From assembly GCA_024178355.1 (NCBI GenBank), contig JAMZNZ010000001.1:1-64000 (forward strand): a stretch of 64,000 nucleotides of DNA, read 5' to 3'. The DNA comes from Maricaulaceae bacterium EIL42A08. GTDB taxonomy: Bacteria > Pseudomonadota > Alphaproteobacteria > Caulobacterales > Maricaulaceae. Below are positions 27,261 to 36,311 of this stretch, piece by piece (the first letter of the stretch is position 1; every line of letters begins with the position of its first letter). The position numbers and the translations under genes were made by a program. The notes below the pieces were generated by a model. It saw only the letters and a list, made by a program, of their open reading frames with translations, was not told the DNA's origin and searched no databases.

Positions 27261-28358
27261 ATGGGCTTCAAATGCGGAATCGTGGGTCTTCCCAATGTGG
27301 GCAAATCCACCCTGTTCAACGCCCTCACCCAGACCGCCGCTGCACAGGCTGCGAACTATCCCTTCTGCACCATTGAGCCCAATGTGGGCGAAGTGGCTGT
27401 GCCAGAGGCCCGCCTCGACAAGCTGGCAGAGATTGCCAAATCGGCCAACGTGGTGCCTGCGCGCATGAATTTTGTGGATATTGCCGGCCTCGTGGAAGGG
27501 GCCAGCAAAGGCGAGGGTCTCGGCAACCAGTTCCTCGCCAATATCCGCGAGACCGATGCGGTTCTCTATGTGCTGCGCTGCTTTGAAGACGGCGACATCA
27601 CCCACGTGGCTGGTAAGATTGATCCGCTGGCCGACTTTGAAACGGTGGAAACCGAGCTGATGCTGGCGGACCTGGAGAGCCTGGAAAAGCGGCGGGTCAC
27701 CATGGAGAAAAAGGCCAAGACCGGCGACAAGGACGCCAAAGCCACCCTGGAGCTGGTGGACCTGGCGCTGGAACAGCTGCGCGACGGCAAGCCTGCGCGT
27801 AATGCCGATGTGCCTGAAGATGCCCAGCGCGAATGGAAGATGCTGCAGCTCCTCACCTCCAAGCCGGTGATGTTCGTGGCCAATGTGGATGAAGACAGCG
27901 CCGGAACGGGCAATGACTTCTCAAAGCAGGTCGAGGCGCGCGCCGCCGAGGAAGGCGCGGTCTGTGTGGTCATCTCCGCCAAGATCGAGGCAGAATTGGC
28001 GCTGCTGGAGGCTGATGAGCGCACCGAATATCTCGAAGAGCTGGGCCTGGAAGAGCCGGGCCTGAACCGTCTGATCCATGCGGGCTACCAGCTGCTGGAC
28101 CTGCAGACCTACTTCACCGCTGGCCCGAAGGAAGCGCGCGCCTGGACGATCCGGCGGGGCTGGACCGCTCCGAAAGCGGCTGGCGTCATCCATGGCGACT
28201 TTGAACGCGGCTTCATTCGCGCTGAAACCATCGCGTACGATGATTACGTTGCCAACAATGGCGAAAGCGGTGCCCGCGATGCTGGCAAGCTGCGCCAGGA
28301 AGGCAAAGACTACATCGTCAAGGACGGCGATGTGATGCTGTTCAAGTTCAACGTTTAA
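27261..28358 (+). CDS. ychF: Redox-regulated ATPase YchF (OBG family)
   Basis: A 365-residue P-loop ATPase of the universally conserved OLA1/YchF family, which binds ribosomes and takes part in stress adaptation and translation-start fidelity. Seen are the P-loop [15 protein letters not shown], switch [12 protein letters not shown], the G3 motif [18 protein letters not shown], and the C-terminal TGS domain ([20 protein letters not shown]). The NxxE-type specificity motif (NVDE) in place of NKxD accounts for ATP preference in this family. It is a single gene after a terminator. Confidence 0.96.
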   Translation: MGFKCGIVGLPNVGKSTLFNALTQTAAAQAANYPFCTIEPNVGEVAVPEARLDKLAEIAKSANVVPARMNFVDIAGLVEGASKGEGLGNQFLANIRETDAVLYVLRCFEDGDITHVAGKIDPLADFETVETELMLADLESLEKRRVTMEKKAKTGDKDAKATLELVDLALEQLRDGKPARNADVPEDAQREWKMLQLLTSKPVMFVANVDEDSAGTGNDFSKQVEARAAEEGAVCVVISAKIEAELALLEADERTEYLEELGLEEPGLNRLIHAGYQLLDLQTYFTAGPKEARAWTIRRGWTAPKAAGVIHGDFERGFIRAETIAYDDYVANNGESGARDAGKLRQEGKDYIVKDGDVMLFKFNV

Positions 28359-28424
28359 GCGAATCTCAGCTCGACAAATCAGGATCGATTTGTCACGCTT
28401 TCCCTTAATCAGGGGAATGCTTTC

Positions 28425-30017
28425 ATGAGATATTGTATAATCTTAACACTTTCCGCAGCGGCCATGACACTCGCCGCTTGCGCGACGACGCAGCCGACAC
28501 CTGTGTTGCGTGGGCGTGTGCTTATGGAGATGAGCGCAACAGCGCCACAACCGATAGAGGGCACGCTCGCCCCGGGTGATGTAATCGCACACCACACCAT
28601 TGTCAGTAGCCACGCCGTTGTTCTGGAGGCCCCGGTCGAGGGACCGGTGCGAGCGTTGGAAGCTGGCACAGCTTTGGCGGCAGTGGCGTTGCGTCAATCG
28701 CGCACCAACCCCGAGCTCCCCTCTCAGTCAAATCAGATCCTGTGGTGTGATGTACGCCCCGGAGCCCGCATGGGGTTTGGCTATTCCGACTGTTTTATGG
28801 ACGAGGATGGCGATGGCCGTCTCGATAGCGGATACATTGCGGAGAACCGAGGGGGCTCAAGCCAGTTCGGAATTTTCTCATTCCGGGCACCACCATCGAT
28901 TGCTGGCCCAAGCCCGGTCGACGCGCCTATTCGCCCGGCGACAAAAGATGAGCGCCCAACAACACAGGTTGCCCTACAATTTTGCCGTGGCGACAACCAA
29001 GAAGGCCCATTGCGGTTTGCCATGGTCCACGCGATCCGCGACGGCTGGTCAAATCCAATGGGAAACTGCCCGTTTGGTGTCTGGCCAGAGGGGCAACCGA
29101 GCCGAACCATCGAAATTAACGACGAAGTCTCTATCGAGGTGACCCCTCAGGGTGACGGCTTTGAATACCGAGTAAACGGTCGCTTCCCGGCCGGGCCTTT
29201 AAGCCGCGCGTTCAGGGGAGACACCCCCCAGCTGGCTTCCCAGGACGCCGCCGCCAGCGCTTCAAACGCTTTGGCTGGTCTTATGGCTCGCCTGCAGTCT
29301 CCACTCGTCGCCACCGCTGAAGCCGACGTAACTGCGGGGACAATTGGTCGTGATGAGGCTTTTGCCGAACAAACAGTCCGCCACCGCTATACAGGAATTC
29401 TGCAAAATCGAGTGCGCGCGCGCGGGCTATTCGAAATGGGTGCTGAACCTCTCGAGGTCGGGACACAAATGTATGGCATGCCCCTCTCCCGGTCAGGGTT
29501 TGTTACCGCAAGTGCCGGTGATGATAGCTTTTTGACATGGTGCGCCCCGCGATCGCGCGGTGAAGGCGATGACATGGATGTTTGGGCGATCTGTCTGCCG
29601 AATTTCGGCGGTCACCGCTGGGTCAGAGCCCCCCGCCCACTCTTTGCGACGTCACTGACTATGTCCGATACAACCTCACGCGCCAACGCCCCATCGGTCG
29701 AGCGACAGGAGGTTGATTTCGGCGTTCGGATGGCGCGCCATATGCAGTTTCGCGAATGGGACGACACCCACGCGGATATCCACATCGTTCTTGAAGCTGG
29801 TCCTGACCGTTACACAATCCAGCGCATCGAGGCTCCGCGGGATGACGACGGCACCGCACGTATCAACGCGTTCGGTCAATGGGTTCGCCTTACTCAGACA
29901 GATCCAGGAAATCGCCGACTCGCTAGCGTCGAGTTGATCGACTCCCCAGAAGCCGATGCTACCCCTGATAAACCAGAAGCCGATAACGAGAGTTCGAACG
30001 GACAGTCGACGCGGTAA
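28425..30017 (+). CDS. Large uncharacterised lipoprotein
   Basis: A 530-residue predicted lipoprotein with lipobox LAAC (Cys at 19). The mature part has no domain I recognise. A single calcium-loop-like segment, CFMDEDGDGRLDSGYI (residues 123-138), follows the D-x-D-x-D-G-x-x-D pattern seen in many envelope proteins. A C-terminal region is rich in beta strands and ends with an acidic tail (DATPDKPEADNESS). Codon use is slightly less GC-biased than in its neighbours. It stands alone between ychF and rlmJ. Confidence 0.72.
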   Translation: MRYCIILTLSAAAMTLAACATTQPTPVLRGRVLMEMSATAPQPIEGTLAPGDVIAHHTIVSSHAVVLEAPVEGPVRALEAGTALAAVALRQSRTNPELPSQSNQILWCDVRPGARMGFGYSDCFMDEDGDGRLDSGYIAENRGGSSQFGIFSFRAPPSIAGPSPVDAPIRPATKDERPTTQVALQFCRGDNQEGPLRFAMVHAIRDGWSNPMGNCPFGVWPEGQPSRTIEINDEVSIEVTPQGDGFEYRVNGRFPAGPLSRAFRGDTPQLASQDAAASASNALAGLMARLQSPLVATAEADVTAGTIGRDEAFAEQTVRHRYTGILQNRVRARGLFEMGAEPLEVGTQMYGMPLSRSGFVTASAGDDSFLTWCAPRSRGEGDDMDVWAICLPNFGGHRWVRAPRPLFATSLTMSDTTSRANAPSVERQEVDFGVRMARHMQFREWDDTHADIHIVLEAGPDRYTIQRIEAPRDDDGTARINAFGQWVRLTQTDPGNRRLASVELIDSPEADATPDKPEADNESSNGQSTR

Positions 30018-30077
30018 TGCGAAAGAGCATGGCAGGCGGATTTGCACCTACCCACTTTGACGGCTAAACCGCCTGCC

Positions 30078-30971
30078 ATGAACTACCGTCACGCCTTTCA
30101 CGCTGGAAACTTTGCCGATGTGCTCAAGCATGTCGTGCTGGCGCTGTGCTTTGAGCATCTTAAAGCCAAGCCCAAGCCGTTTCGTTATATCGACACCCAT
30201 TCCGGCATTGGCCAGTATGATCTGACCAGCGATGAAGCCCGTCGCAGCCCGGAGTTTGAGGACGGGATCACGCGCGTCCTTGCCGCCGACAAGCCCGACG
30301 ATGTGGCAGCTATCCTGAAGCCCTTCCTCCACGCAGTTGCAGCCAGCAATCCTGGCGAGGCCCTCACCGCCTACCCGGGAAGCCCGCAGGTCGCAGAAAG
30401 CCTGCTTCGCGATACTGATCGCATCCAGCTGTGTGAGCTACACCCCGCCGACGCCAAAACGCTGGACCAGCGCTACGCGAAGGACCGCCGGGTGAAGGTG
30501 GAGGCACGCGACGGCTACAAGGCGCTCAGCGCCATTGTTCCGCCGGTGGAAAAACGTGGCCTCGTCCTGATCGACCCGCCCTTTGAACACCGCGACGAGA
30601 TGGCCTTCATGGCCGAAGCGGCGATGAATGGCATCAATCGCTGGCCCACCGGCACCTTCATCTTCTGGCGTCCGCTTAAAGACCTGTGGGCGCAAGAGCG
30701 CTTTGATGTCGGTCTGACCGAATGGCTGATCGCCGAAAAGCAGATCGAGCCTGAAAAAATCCTGCGCGCCGACCTGTGGGTGCGCGAGCTGGAGACCGAA
30801 GGCAAGCTGGCCGGGGCCGGCGTTGTCGTGGTCAATCCGCCCTACACGCTGGAAGACAATCTGGTCACCCTGCTGCCCTGGCTATGCGAGGTCCTGAAGC
30901 AGGACGACGGCGCAGGCTGGCGCGTCGATGGCGGCATCGCTGAAGACAGCCTGCTGGTGGACGAGTTTTAA
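30078..30971 (+). CDS. rlmJ: 23S rRNA (adenine(2030)-N6)-methyltransferase RlmJ
   Basis: A 297-residue methyltransferase that modifies A2030 of 23S rRNA. The family start MNYRHAFHAGNFADVLKHVV is unmistakable, followed by YIDTHSGIGQYDL (SAM site) and the catalytic IDPPFEHRDE. The ATG at 30078 begins this conserved segment; the codons upstream are unconserved. It is a monocistronic housekeeping gene followed by a repeat-filled gap. Confidence 0.95.
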   Translation: MNYRHAFHAGNFADVLKHVVLALCFEHLKAKPKPFRYIDTHSGIGQYDLTSDEARRSPEFEDGITRVLAADKPDDVAAILKPFLHAVAASNPGEALTAYPGSPQVAESLLRDTDRIQLCELHPADAKTLDQRYAKDRRVKVEARDGYKALSAIVPPVEKRGLVLIDPPFEHRDEMAFMAEAAMNGINRWPTGTFIFWRPLKDLWAQERFDVGLTEWLIAEKQIEPEKILRADLWVRELETEGKLAGAGVVVVNPPYTLEDNLVTLLPWLCEVLKQDDGAGWRVDGGIAEDSLLVDEF

Positions 30972-30985
30972 AGACTCGTTCCTGT

Positions 30986-31198
30986 CCTCCCTCCCCTCCG
31001 GTCGGTTCCTCGCTCTCGATGAGCAGGCTCATCTTCGCTGCGGGCGGCTGTTCGCCTTTCGAGCGCTAAAGCGCTCGGGGAGCTGAATCCTCATATCTTA
31101 CCGCGTGTCATACCGGATTTGATCTAAGGACCCAGAGCTGACATGGCAAAACTGATGGCATTTCTGGTTTCCCGCCTTCGCGGGGATGACGAATGGCA
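30986..31198. repeat. Composite dispersed repeat between rlmJ and the efflux gene
   Basis: The element at 30986-31086 shares the CCTCCCTCCCCTCCGGTC start, the GCTGCGGGCGGCTGTT middle and the GCTAAAGCGCTCGGGGAG end with the copy at 21869-21977. It is followed, as there, by a GTCATACCGG segment, then a second repeat type, TTCCCGCCTTCGCGGGGATG (31170-31189). No gene is apparent. Confidence 0.75.
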
Positions 31199-31199
31199 C

Positions 31200-32441
31200 T
31201 TATTCCTCTTCGGGAACCACCTCGCCCACGCCAAACAGCTTGCCGCGTTCAGTCCATACCACGGCTGCCAGTGACAACGCCCCGAGGATCACGAAACCCG
31301 TGATGAGCGGCACCACCGTGCCGTCATAGGTCTGGCCAATGATGGAGCCGAGCGTGGCACCCGACATGGACGTCACGCCACCATACAGCGCCGCGGCCGT
31401 GCCGGCGCGTTCTCCGGCCGGCTCCATGACCAGCGCTGAGAAATTCGCGCCCATCCACGCAAACATCAAAAGCGAAGCGGTCAAAAGGCTGAAATAGATC
31501 CAGAAGGGTGGCTGGCCCATCAGCGCGATCGACAGGTGGACAATATTCAGCCCCAGAAACACCACCACAGCCGTGTGGGAGATACGCCGCATCCCCAGCC
31601 GATGCACGATGCGCGCATTGAGAATGTTGGCCGCTGCCAGCCCGACCGCGACGCCGCCAAAGGCCAGCGCGAAGTATTCTTCGAGGCCATAGAGCTCGGC
31701 CAGCACCTGCTCAGAGGTCGCAATGAAGGCGAACAGCGCCCCGAAAATCAGCCCCGCCGCGACGATGTAACCCGCCGACACACGCTCGGTCAGGACAAGG
31801 CGATAGTTTTCAATCGCCGACGGGATGGACAGCCTGATGCGATGCTCAGCGCGCAGGGTTTCTGGCAGGCGGATAAACATCCACACGCCAAGCCCCACAG
31901 CCATGACGAAGAGAAAGGCAAAGATCGCCTGCCACGGCCCGATAAGCAAAATCCCTTGCCCGATACTGGGTGCCAGGATCGGCGCGACCATGAAGACGGT
32001 CATTGCAAAGCTCATGATCTCCGCCATGCGCCGCCCGCTGACGAGATCGCGCACCACCGCAACGGCCACCACCCGCGTGGCCGCTGCGGCCACGCCCTGC
32101 AACGCGCGCGCGACAATCATCCAGACGATGTCTTGTGACATCAGGCATAAAATGGTCGCAGCGAGATACCCCGCCAGCGCAAACAGCAGCGTCAGCCTTC
32201 GCCCCAGCGCATCAGCCAGCGGCCCAAACCCAAGCTGGGCAAGGCCAAAGCCAAAGACATAGGCGGTGATCACCAGCTGGCGGTTATTACCCGGCGCACC
32301 CAGATCGCCGCCCATCTCGCCCAGCGCGGGCAGCAGGATGTCGATCGACAAGGCATTGAGCGCCATCAGCCCGCCCACCATGGCGATCAGCTCTACCGTC
32401 GTCAGCGAGGGACGACGCGGATCAGGCGATGAAATGCGCAA
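31200..32441 (-). CDS. Bcr/CflA family multidrug efflux MFS transporter
   Basis: A 413-residue major facilitator with twelve hydrophobic helices. The Bcr/CflA pattern is visible in ALSIDILLPALGEMGGDLGAP at helix 1, the QLGFGPLADALGRRLTLL motif A between helices 2 and 3, and ARALQGVAAAATRVVAVAVVRD in helices 4-5. Such pumps export drugs such as bicyclomycin or sulphonamides, or small metabolites like cysteine; the substrate here is unknown. It is divergent from the unrecognised pair at 32670 with a 228-base gap. Confidence 0.88.
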   Translation of the reverse strand: MRISSPDPRRPSLTTVELIAMVGGLMALNALSIDILLPALGEMGGDLGAPGNNRQLVITAYVFGFGLAQLGFGPLADALGRRLTLLFALAGYLAATILCLMSQDIVWMIVARALQGVAAAATRVVAVAVVRDLVSGRRMAEIMSFAMTVFMVAPILAPSIGQGILLIGPWQAIFAFLFVMAVGLGVWMFIRLPETLRAEHRIRLSIPSAIENYRLVLTERVSAGYIVAAGLIFGALFAFIATSEQVLAELYGLEEYFALAFGGVAVGLAAANILNARIVHRLGMRRISHTAVVVFLGLNIVHLSIALMGQPPFWIYFSLLTASLLMFAWMGANFSALVMEPAGERAGTAAALYGGVTSMSGATLGSIIGQTYDGTVVPLITGFVILGALSLAAVVWTERGKLFGVGEVVPEEE

Positions 32442-32669
32442 GGAAACTCTCCGACCAACAAGGCGCGCAAGCTATGTCGCAGAGGGTGCCACGTCGAGCC
32501 CGTGAGGTGTTGGACCGGCCATGGCCTGGCATCTTAGCCAGTCTAGACCCAACCTACCCACAATCAAAAATCCCTCATAGACTGAATTTATTGCAGCACA
32601 CAACTTAAAATTTAAGATTGCTCCAGCCGGAGCCATAACGCTATGGCTGCGAAGGTGGGAGGATGTTGC

Positions 32670-33059
32670 GTGACGACTTATACCGTTCAGCTGAAATCCA
32701 TAAAGTGCAAAGGGGTTTCTGATCCCGGGACTAATGATGAGGTCTGGGTGCTTGTTCAGGTCGATCAGGGACCACCCCAAAGATTTCCCACCGCGCCAAG
32801 GACCTATGTCGAGATGCATGAGGACCAAACGTTCAATTTCGATCCAACCGCCCTGAAAGACTTCAGTTTCACATTCAAGCAGGATGTCAGCCTGACCCTT
32901 TACGATCAGGATAAGGCGCATAACGAAAACCGCACCGATTATCTTGGAACCTGTGATTTCCGCCCGTCCGATGACGATGGCGTCGTCAAGACGCTCACCA
33001 ACGGCGACAGTTCCAAATATGAAATCACCTGGAAGAAAATAAATTGGGGCACCGCGTAA
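32670..33059 (+). CDS. Uncharacterised protein with a C2-like beta domain
   Basis: A 129-residue beta-rich protein, no signal peptide. The GTG at 32670 has GGGAGGA at a good distance; an ATG at 32643 is a weaker start. The segment YTVQLKSIKCKGVSDPGTND then DEVWVLVQVD, RFPT, and LTLYDQD suggest a C2-like sandwich. The same pattern (K-x-x-x-C ... DEVxVxxQVD ... R-x-PT ... G-x-C) reappears in residues 275-392 of the next gene, so the two share a homologous domain. The genes are 24 bases apart and probably form one unit. Function unknown. Confidence 0.72.
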   Translation: MTTYTVQLKSIKCKGVSDPGTNDEVWVLVQVDQGPPQRFPTAPRTYVEMHEDQTFNFDPTALKDFSFTFKQDVSLTLYDQDKAHNENRTDYLGTCDFRPSDDDGVVKTLTNGDSSKYEITWKKINWGTA

Positions 33060-33083
33060 GCGGGCGATGCGGAGGCCATTGAA

Positions 33084-34262
33084 ATGACGAAGTATCTTAC
33101 CGCTGCAGACGGTCCGCTTGCGCTCCAGGTTTCGCCCTATATCTATCAGAATTGCGATGCGCTCGCGCTGGTGAATGACGACGGTGTGGACAACCAGGTC
33201 CGCGATCAGGTTGCCAAGCTGAAAAGCCTGCAACTCACCGACGAAGCCCAGGACGCCTTAAAACAAGCGAGCCAGGTGTGGCAGACCCCCGAAGGTCAAC
33301 AGCTCAAAGCCGACCTGCCAAATCTATCAACGCCACAAGTTCTGGCACGCTTCCAGAGCCTGATCCGCGATTGCCTGGACCTGATTGATCCGATCATGGC
33401 CCTAAACGACAAACCGATCTTCAAAACGCCAAGCCTTGAAGGCGTTTACAGTGCATTTGAAGCCGGGATCGGGTCGGTTGTTTTCACCGGCGGTATCAGC
33501 ATTGACTTGCTAGGCGGCGTTTCCGTGGGAATTGGCTACGCCTTTAATCCCAAGGACACCAATAGCAGCTGTCTGTTTGTGACCGGCAGCGGCTTGGCCG
33601 GAGTTGAGGAAGAGGTCGAAATTGGCGGCCAGGTCGGTATTTGCGCTGCCACACCCGACGCGCTCGGCGGTTTCAGCGTTGGTGGTACCGGGACGGCTGA
33701 CCTCGGCGTAGGCGTTGCCCTGACCGTCACGGCGGGGTTTGAGCCCTCTTTGATCAAGCCGCACATCACCAATATCGATTTGTCCAACTGGTCAGTCTTT
33801 ATCGAAGGTGCCGCCGGTGAGGGCTTTGGCCTGAGCACCATAATCGGAGCCAGCCTGGTGGTTTTAACCGATGCCACACCCCCCATTGCGCAAACCGATG
33901 CGCCCTACATGTTCCGCATCAAGGATGCGAACTGCATCAAGGCGATGGATTCTGTCGGTAAGGACGAAGTCTATGTGGAATTTCAGGTGGATGGCGTTGG
34001 AACCACCTATCGCTGGCCAACCTGGAGCCATGTTTCGGTGCCGGAGGGCGGAACCGCTGACTTCCTGCGGACCGTGAAAGTGAACACGAGACTCGTTGCG
34101 ACCCTAAAACAGGGCAGCGACAAGATCATTGGCAGCTGCACCTGCACCGTGGGTGACGCGAATTTCCCGCAGCCGGGCAGCTGTCACAGCTTCCATTTTG
34201 AGAAGACAACCGAGCTCATCAACAAGACCGAATACAATTTCACGATTGAGCGGATCGTTTAG
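33084..34262 (+). CDS. Uncharacterised three-part protein with Gly-rich beta core and C2-like C-terminus
   Basis: 392 residues, without signal peptide. Residues 1-115 are helical (QVRDQVAKLKSLQLTDEAQ). Residues about 125-265 are a long Gly/Val/Ile/Ala-rich stretch of alternating beta strands (GSVVFTGGISIDLLGGVSVG, TADLGVGVALTVTAG), resembling a membrane-active barrel or a sheet. Residues 275-392 repeat the domain seen in the preceding protein. I do not recognise the family. The architecture would suit a secreted or membrane-inserting protein exported by a non-Sec route, but this is speculation. Its pairing with the 32670 gene is the best clue. Confidence 0.72.
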   Translation: MTKYLTAADGPLALQVSPYIYQNCDALALVNDDGVDNQVRDQVAKLKSLQLTDEAQDALKQASQVWQTPEGQQLKADLPNLSTPQVLARFQSLIRDCLDLIDPIMALNDKPIFKTPSLEGVYSAFEAGIGSVVFTGGISIDLLGGVSVGIGYAFNPKDTNSSCLFVTGSGLAGVEEEVEIGGQVGICAATPDALGGFSVGGTGTADLGVGVALTVTAGFEPSLIKPHITNIDLSNWSVFIEGAAGEGFGLSTIIGASLVVLTDATPPIAQTDAPYMFRIKDANCIKAMDSVGKDEVYVEFQVDGVGTTYRWPTWSHVSVPEGGTADFLRTVKVNTRLVATLKQGSDKIIGSCTCTVGDANFPQPGSCHSFHFEKTTELINKTEYNFTIERIV

Positions 34263-34388
34263 ACGGGCGCGAGGAATGCCAAGGAGGATGTCGCGTCCAG
34301 CTGGGAGTTTCTTTGTGCGCGTCAGCTGCTTGTCATGGCCCGATCGATCCAAGCCCACCCAAATGTTTTGAGTTTTCCCTCAGCCACC

Positions 34389-34660
34389 CCACTCGCGTCA
34401 TCCTGAATTCAATTCAGGACCCAGTCGGGCAGACAGTGCCGCTGGGTCCCGGATCAAGTTCGGCCGGATCAAGTTCGGGATGACGGTGGGTGGGGTGGAG
34501 CCCGCAAGCGTCCTTCGTGACGCTCGCCAAGAGTTCGCCTTGCCCGTACCTGACACACACCATCGTCATCCCCACGAAGGTGGGGACCCAGAGATCACAA
34601 AGCGTGGTACCAAAAAGCTCTGGGTTCCCGCCTGCGCGGGAATGACGATGAATATCGACA
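34389..34660. repeat. Cluster of dispersed palindromic repeats
   Basis: This gap of about 400 bases holds no credible gene. It carries TCATCCTGAATTCAATTCAG followed by GACCCA (34398-34423), GCTGGGTCCCGGATCAAGTT (34441-34460), GTTCGGGATGACGG, then CATCCCCACGAAGGTGGGGA followed by CCCAGAG (34566-34592), and CTGGGTTCCCGCCTGCGCGG followed by GAATGACG (34620-34647). These are ends and cores of two repeat types, some facing each other, also present near 22060, 22215 and 31170. Confidence 0.75.
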
Positions 34661-34665
34661 GGACC

Positions 34666-35535
34666 TCAATACTCCGGCTCCTCATCCCAAGGCCAGCCCG
34701 GCGGGTAGTCGCCGGGGACCTGGCCGGGGAAGTTTGGCGGGCGTTTTTCAAGGAAGCTTGTGACGCCTTCCACCGCGTCGGCGCTGATGCCGCGATGCAG
34801 GATGGCCCGGCTTTCAAGGCGATGGGCGTCCATCGGGTGGGATGCGCCCAGCATCCGCCAGACAAGGCGGCGGTTCATGGCGACAGACACGGCAGCTGTG
34901 TTGGCGGTCAGCGCCCTCGCCTTTTCCATGGCCCGTTCCAGCACCGCTTCGGGGGTATCGGCGAGCTCTGAGACGAGCTTTTTCTCCAGCGCCTCTTCGG
35001 CCAGGAAGGTGCGGCCCGACAGGCCCCAGTCGAGCGCGGTTTCAATGCCCACCAAGCGCGGCAGGAACCAGCTCGCCGCCCCGTCCCAGGCGATGCCGCG
35101 CTTTGTAAACGGCATGGCGAATTTCGCCCCGGCCAGCGCCACGCGCGCATCCATGGGCAGGATCACCGTCGCGCCAATGCCCACCGCCGCGCCATTGATG
35201 GCGGCAACGACCGGCTTTTCACTGTCAAAGACGCGCAGATTCATTAGCCCGCCCGTGTCGCGCCATTTGGGATCGGTGTCGTCAAACTCGCCCGAGCCTT
35301 GCGCTTCCTGCAGCATGGCAAAAGCTTCTGCCCCCGCCGACAGGTCCGCGCCGGCACAGAACGCCTTGCCCGCACCGGTCATCACCACCGCGCGCACCGA
35401 CGGGTCCGCATCGGTCTCATCAAAACAGGCCGCAACCTCCTGTCCCATCTGGGGCGTGAAGGTATTCATCGCGTCCGGCCGGTTCAGCGTAATGACGCCA
35501 AGACCGTCAGAAATGTCGAGCTTTACAGTGTCCAA
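34666..35535 (-). CDS. Enoyl-CoA hydratase/isomerase family protein
   Basis: A 289-residue crotonase-fold protein. The oxyanion-hole segments are seen: GAGKAFCAGADLSAG and AAINGAAVGIGATVILPMD. The usual catalytic glutamates of enoyl-CoA hydratase are not evident at their normal places (KFAMPFTKRGIAWDGAASWF), so the reaction may be isomerisation or something else. I start at the TTG at 35535 because GGGGAGG lies seven bases upstream and it opens DTVKLDISDGLGVITLNRPD; further upstream codons look like non-coding. No fatty-acid oxidation partners are adjacent. Confidence 0.85.
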   Translation of the reverse strand: MDTVKLDISDGLGVITLNRPDAMNTFTPQMGQEVAACFDETDADPSVRAVVMTGAGKAFCAGADLSAGAEAFAMLQEAQGSGEFDDTDPKWRDTGGLMNLRVFDSEKPVVAAINGAAVGIGATVILPMDARVALAGAKFAMPFTKRGIAWDGAASWFLPRLVGIETALDWGLSGRTFLAEEALEKKLVSELADTPEAVLERAMEKARALTANTAAVSVAMNRRLVWRMLGASHPMDAHRLESRAILHRGISADAVEGVTSFLEKRPPNFPGQVPGDYPPGWPWDEEPEY

Positions 35536-35614
35536 GTGGAGCCTCCCCGGCAGTGTTCTGTGATTGGTGTGGAGCTTAGGGGGTCCCGGGGGCGATGCAC
35601 CAGACCCGGATATG

Positions 35615-35647
35615 AAAACGGCCGCCCTCACCTCGTAAGAGCGGCCG
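35615..35647 (-). terminator. Likely terminator of the peroxiredoxin gene
   Basis: On the minus strand CGGCCGC (35641-35647) pairs with GCGGCCG (35619-35625) and is followed by TTTT. It lies 29 bases past the peroxiredoxin stop. Confidence 0.65.
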
Positions 35648-35675
35648 CTTCAATGTCTGGCGCTAGCCTGAACTG

Positions 35676-36311
35676 TTACTTGTTCGGCTGAGGCGTGGTG
35701 CGCAGGTAAGGCTTGATCTTTTTGTAGCCTTTCGGGAAGAGCTTGTCGGCGTCTTCGTCGGACACGCTCGGCACTACGATCACGTCGTCACCGTCTTCCC
35801 AGTTGACCGGCGTAGCCACCTTGTAGCCATCGGTCAGCTGCAGGGAGTCCAGCAGGCGCAGGATTTCGTTGAAGTTCCGGCCCGCGCTCGGCGGATAGGT
35901 GAAGGTGGCACGGATCTTCTTGTTCGGGTCGATGACATAGACCGAGCGCACAGTGAGCTTCGGGTCGGCGTTCGGGTGGATCATCGTGTAGAGCTCAGCC
36001 ACCTTGCGGTCGACGTCGGCGATGATCGGGAAATTCATCTTCACGCCCTGGGTGTCTTCGATATCGCCAACCCAGGCCTTGTGATCTTCAATCGGGTCCA
36101 CCGACAGGGCGATGGCTTTCGCGCCGCGCTTGGCAAATTCGTCCTTCAGCTTGGCGGTGTAGCCAAGCTCGGTGGTGCACACCGGGGTAAAGTCGGCCGG
36201 GTGGGAGAAGAAGATCACCCAGTTATCGCCGATCCAGTCATGGAACTTGATCGGGCCATCGGTGGTTTCGACTTCGAAATCTGGGGCGACATCGCCGAGC
36301 AGAAGGGACAT
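35676..36311 (-). CDS. 1-Cys peroxiredoxin (Prx6 family)
   Basis: A 211-residue thiol peroxidase that reduces hydrogen peroxide and organic hydroperoxides. The peroxidatic Cys45 sits in HPADFTPVCTTELG, and there is no other cysteine in the protein, so it is a true 1-Cys enzyme needing an external reductant. The C-terminal extension (YPPSAGRNFNEILRLLDSLQ onward) is that of the Prx6 group. It is divergent from sixA. With katG and the DyP peroxidase a few kilobases away, this stretch is rich in peroxide enzymes. Confidence 0.93.
   Translation of the reverse strand: MSLLLGDVAPDFEVETTDGPIKFHDWIGDNWVIFFSHPADFTPVCTTELGYTAKLKDEFAKRGAKAIALSVDPIEDHKAWVGDIEDTQGVKMNFPIIADVDRKVAELYTMIHPNADPKLTVRSVYVIDPNKKIRATFTYPPSAGRNFNEILRLLDSLQLTDGYKVATPVNWEDGDDVIVVPSVSDEDADKLFPKGYKKIKPYLRTTPQPNK

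Noticed and set aside
31536-32138. 200-codon plus-strand frame
   Set aside because: Antisense of the Bcr/CflA transporter; extremely His/Asp/Arg-rich, no plausible fold.
34389-34660. CRISPR array
   Set aside because: The repeats are palindromic, of unequal length and not regularly spaced by unique spacers; no cas genes are near.
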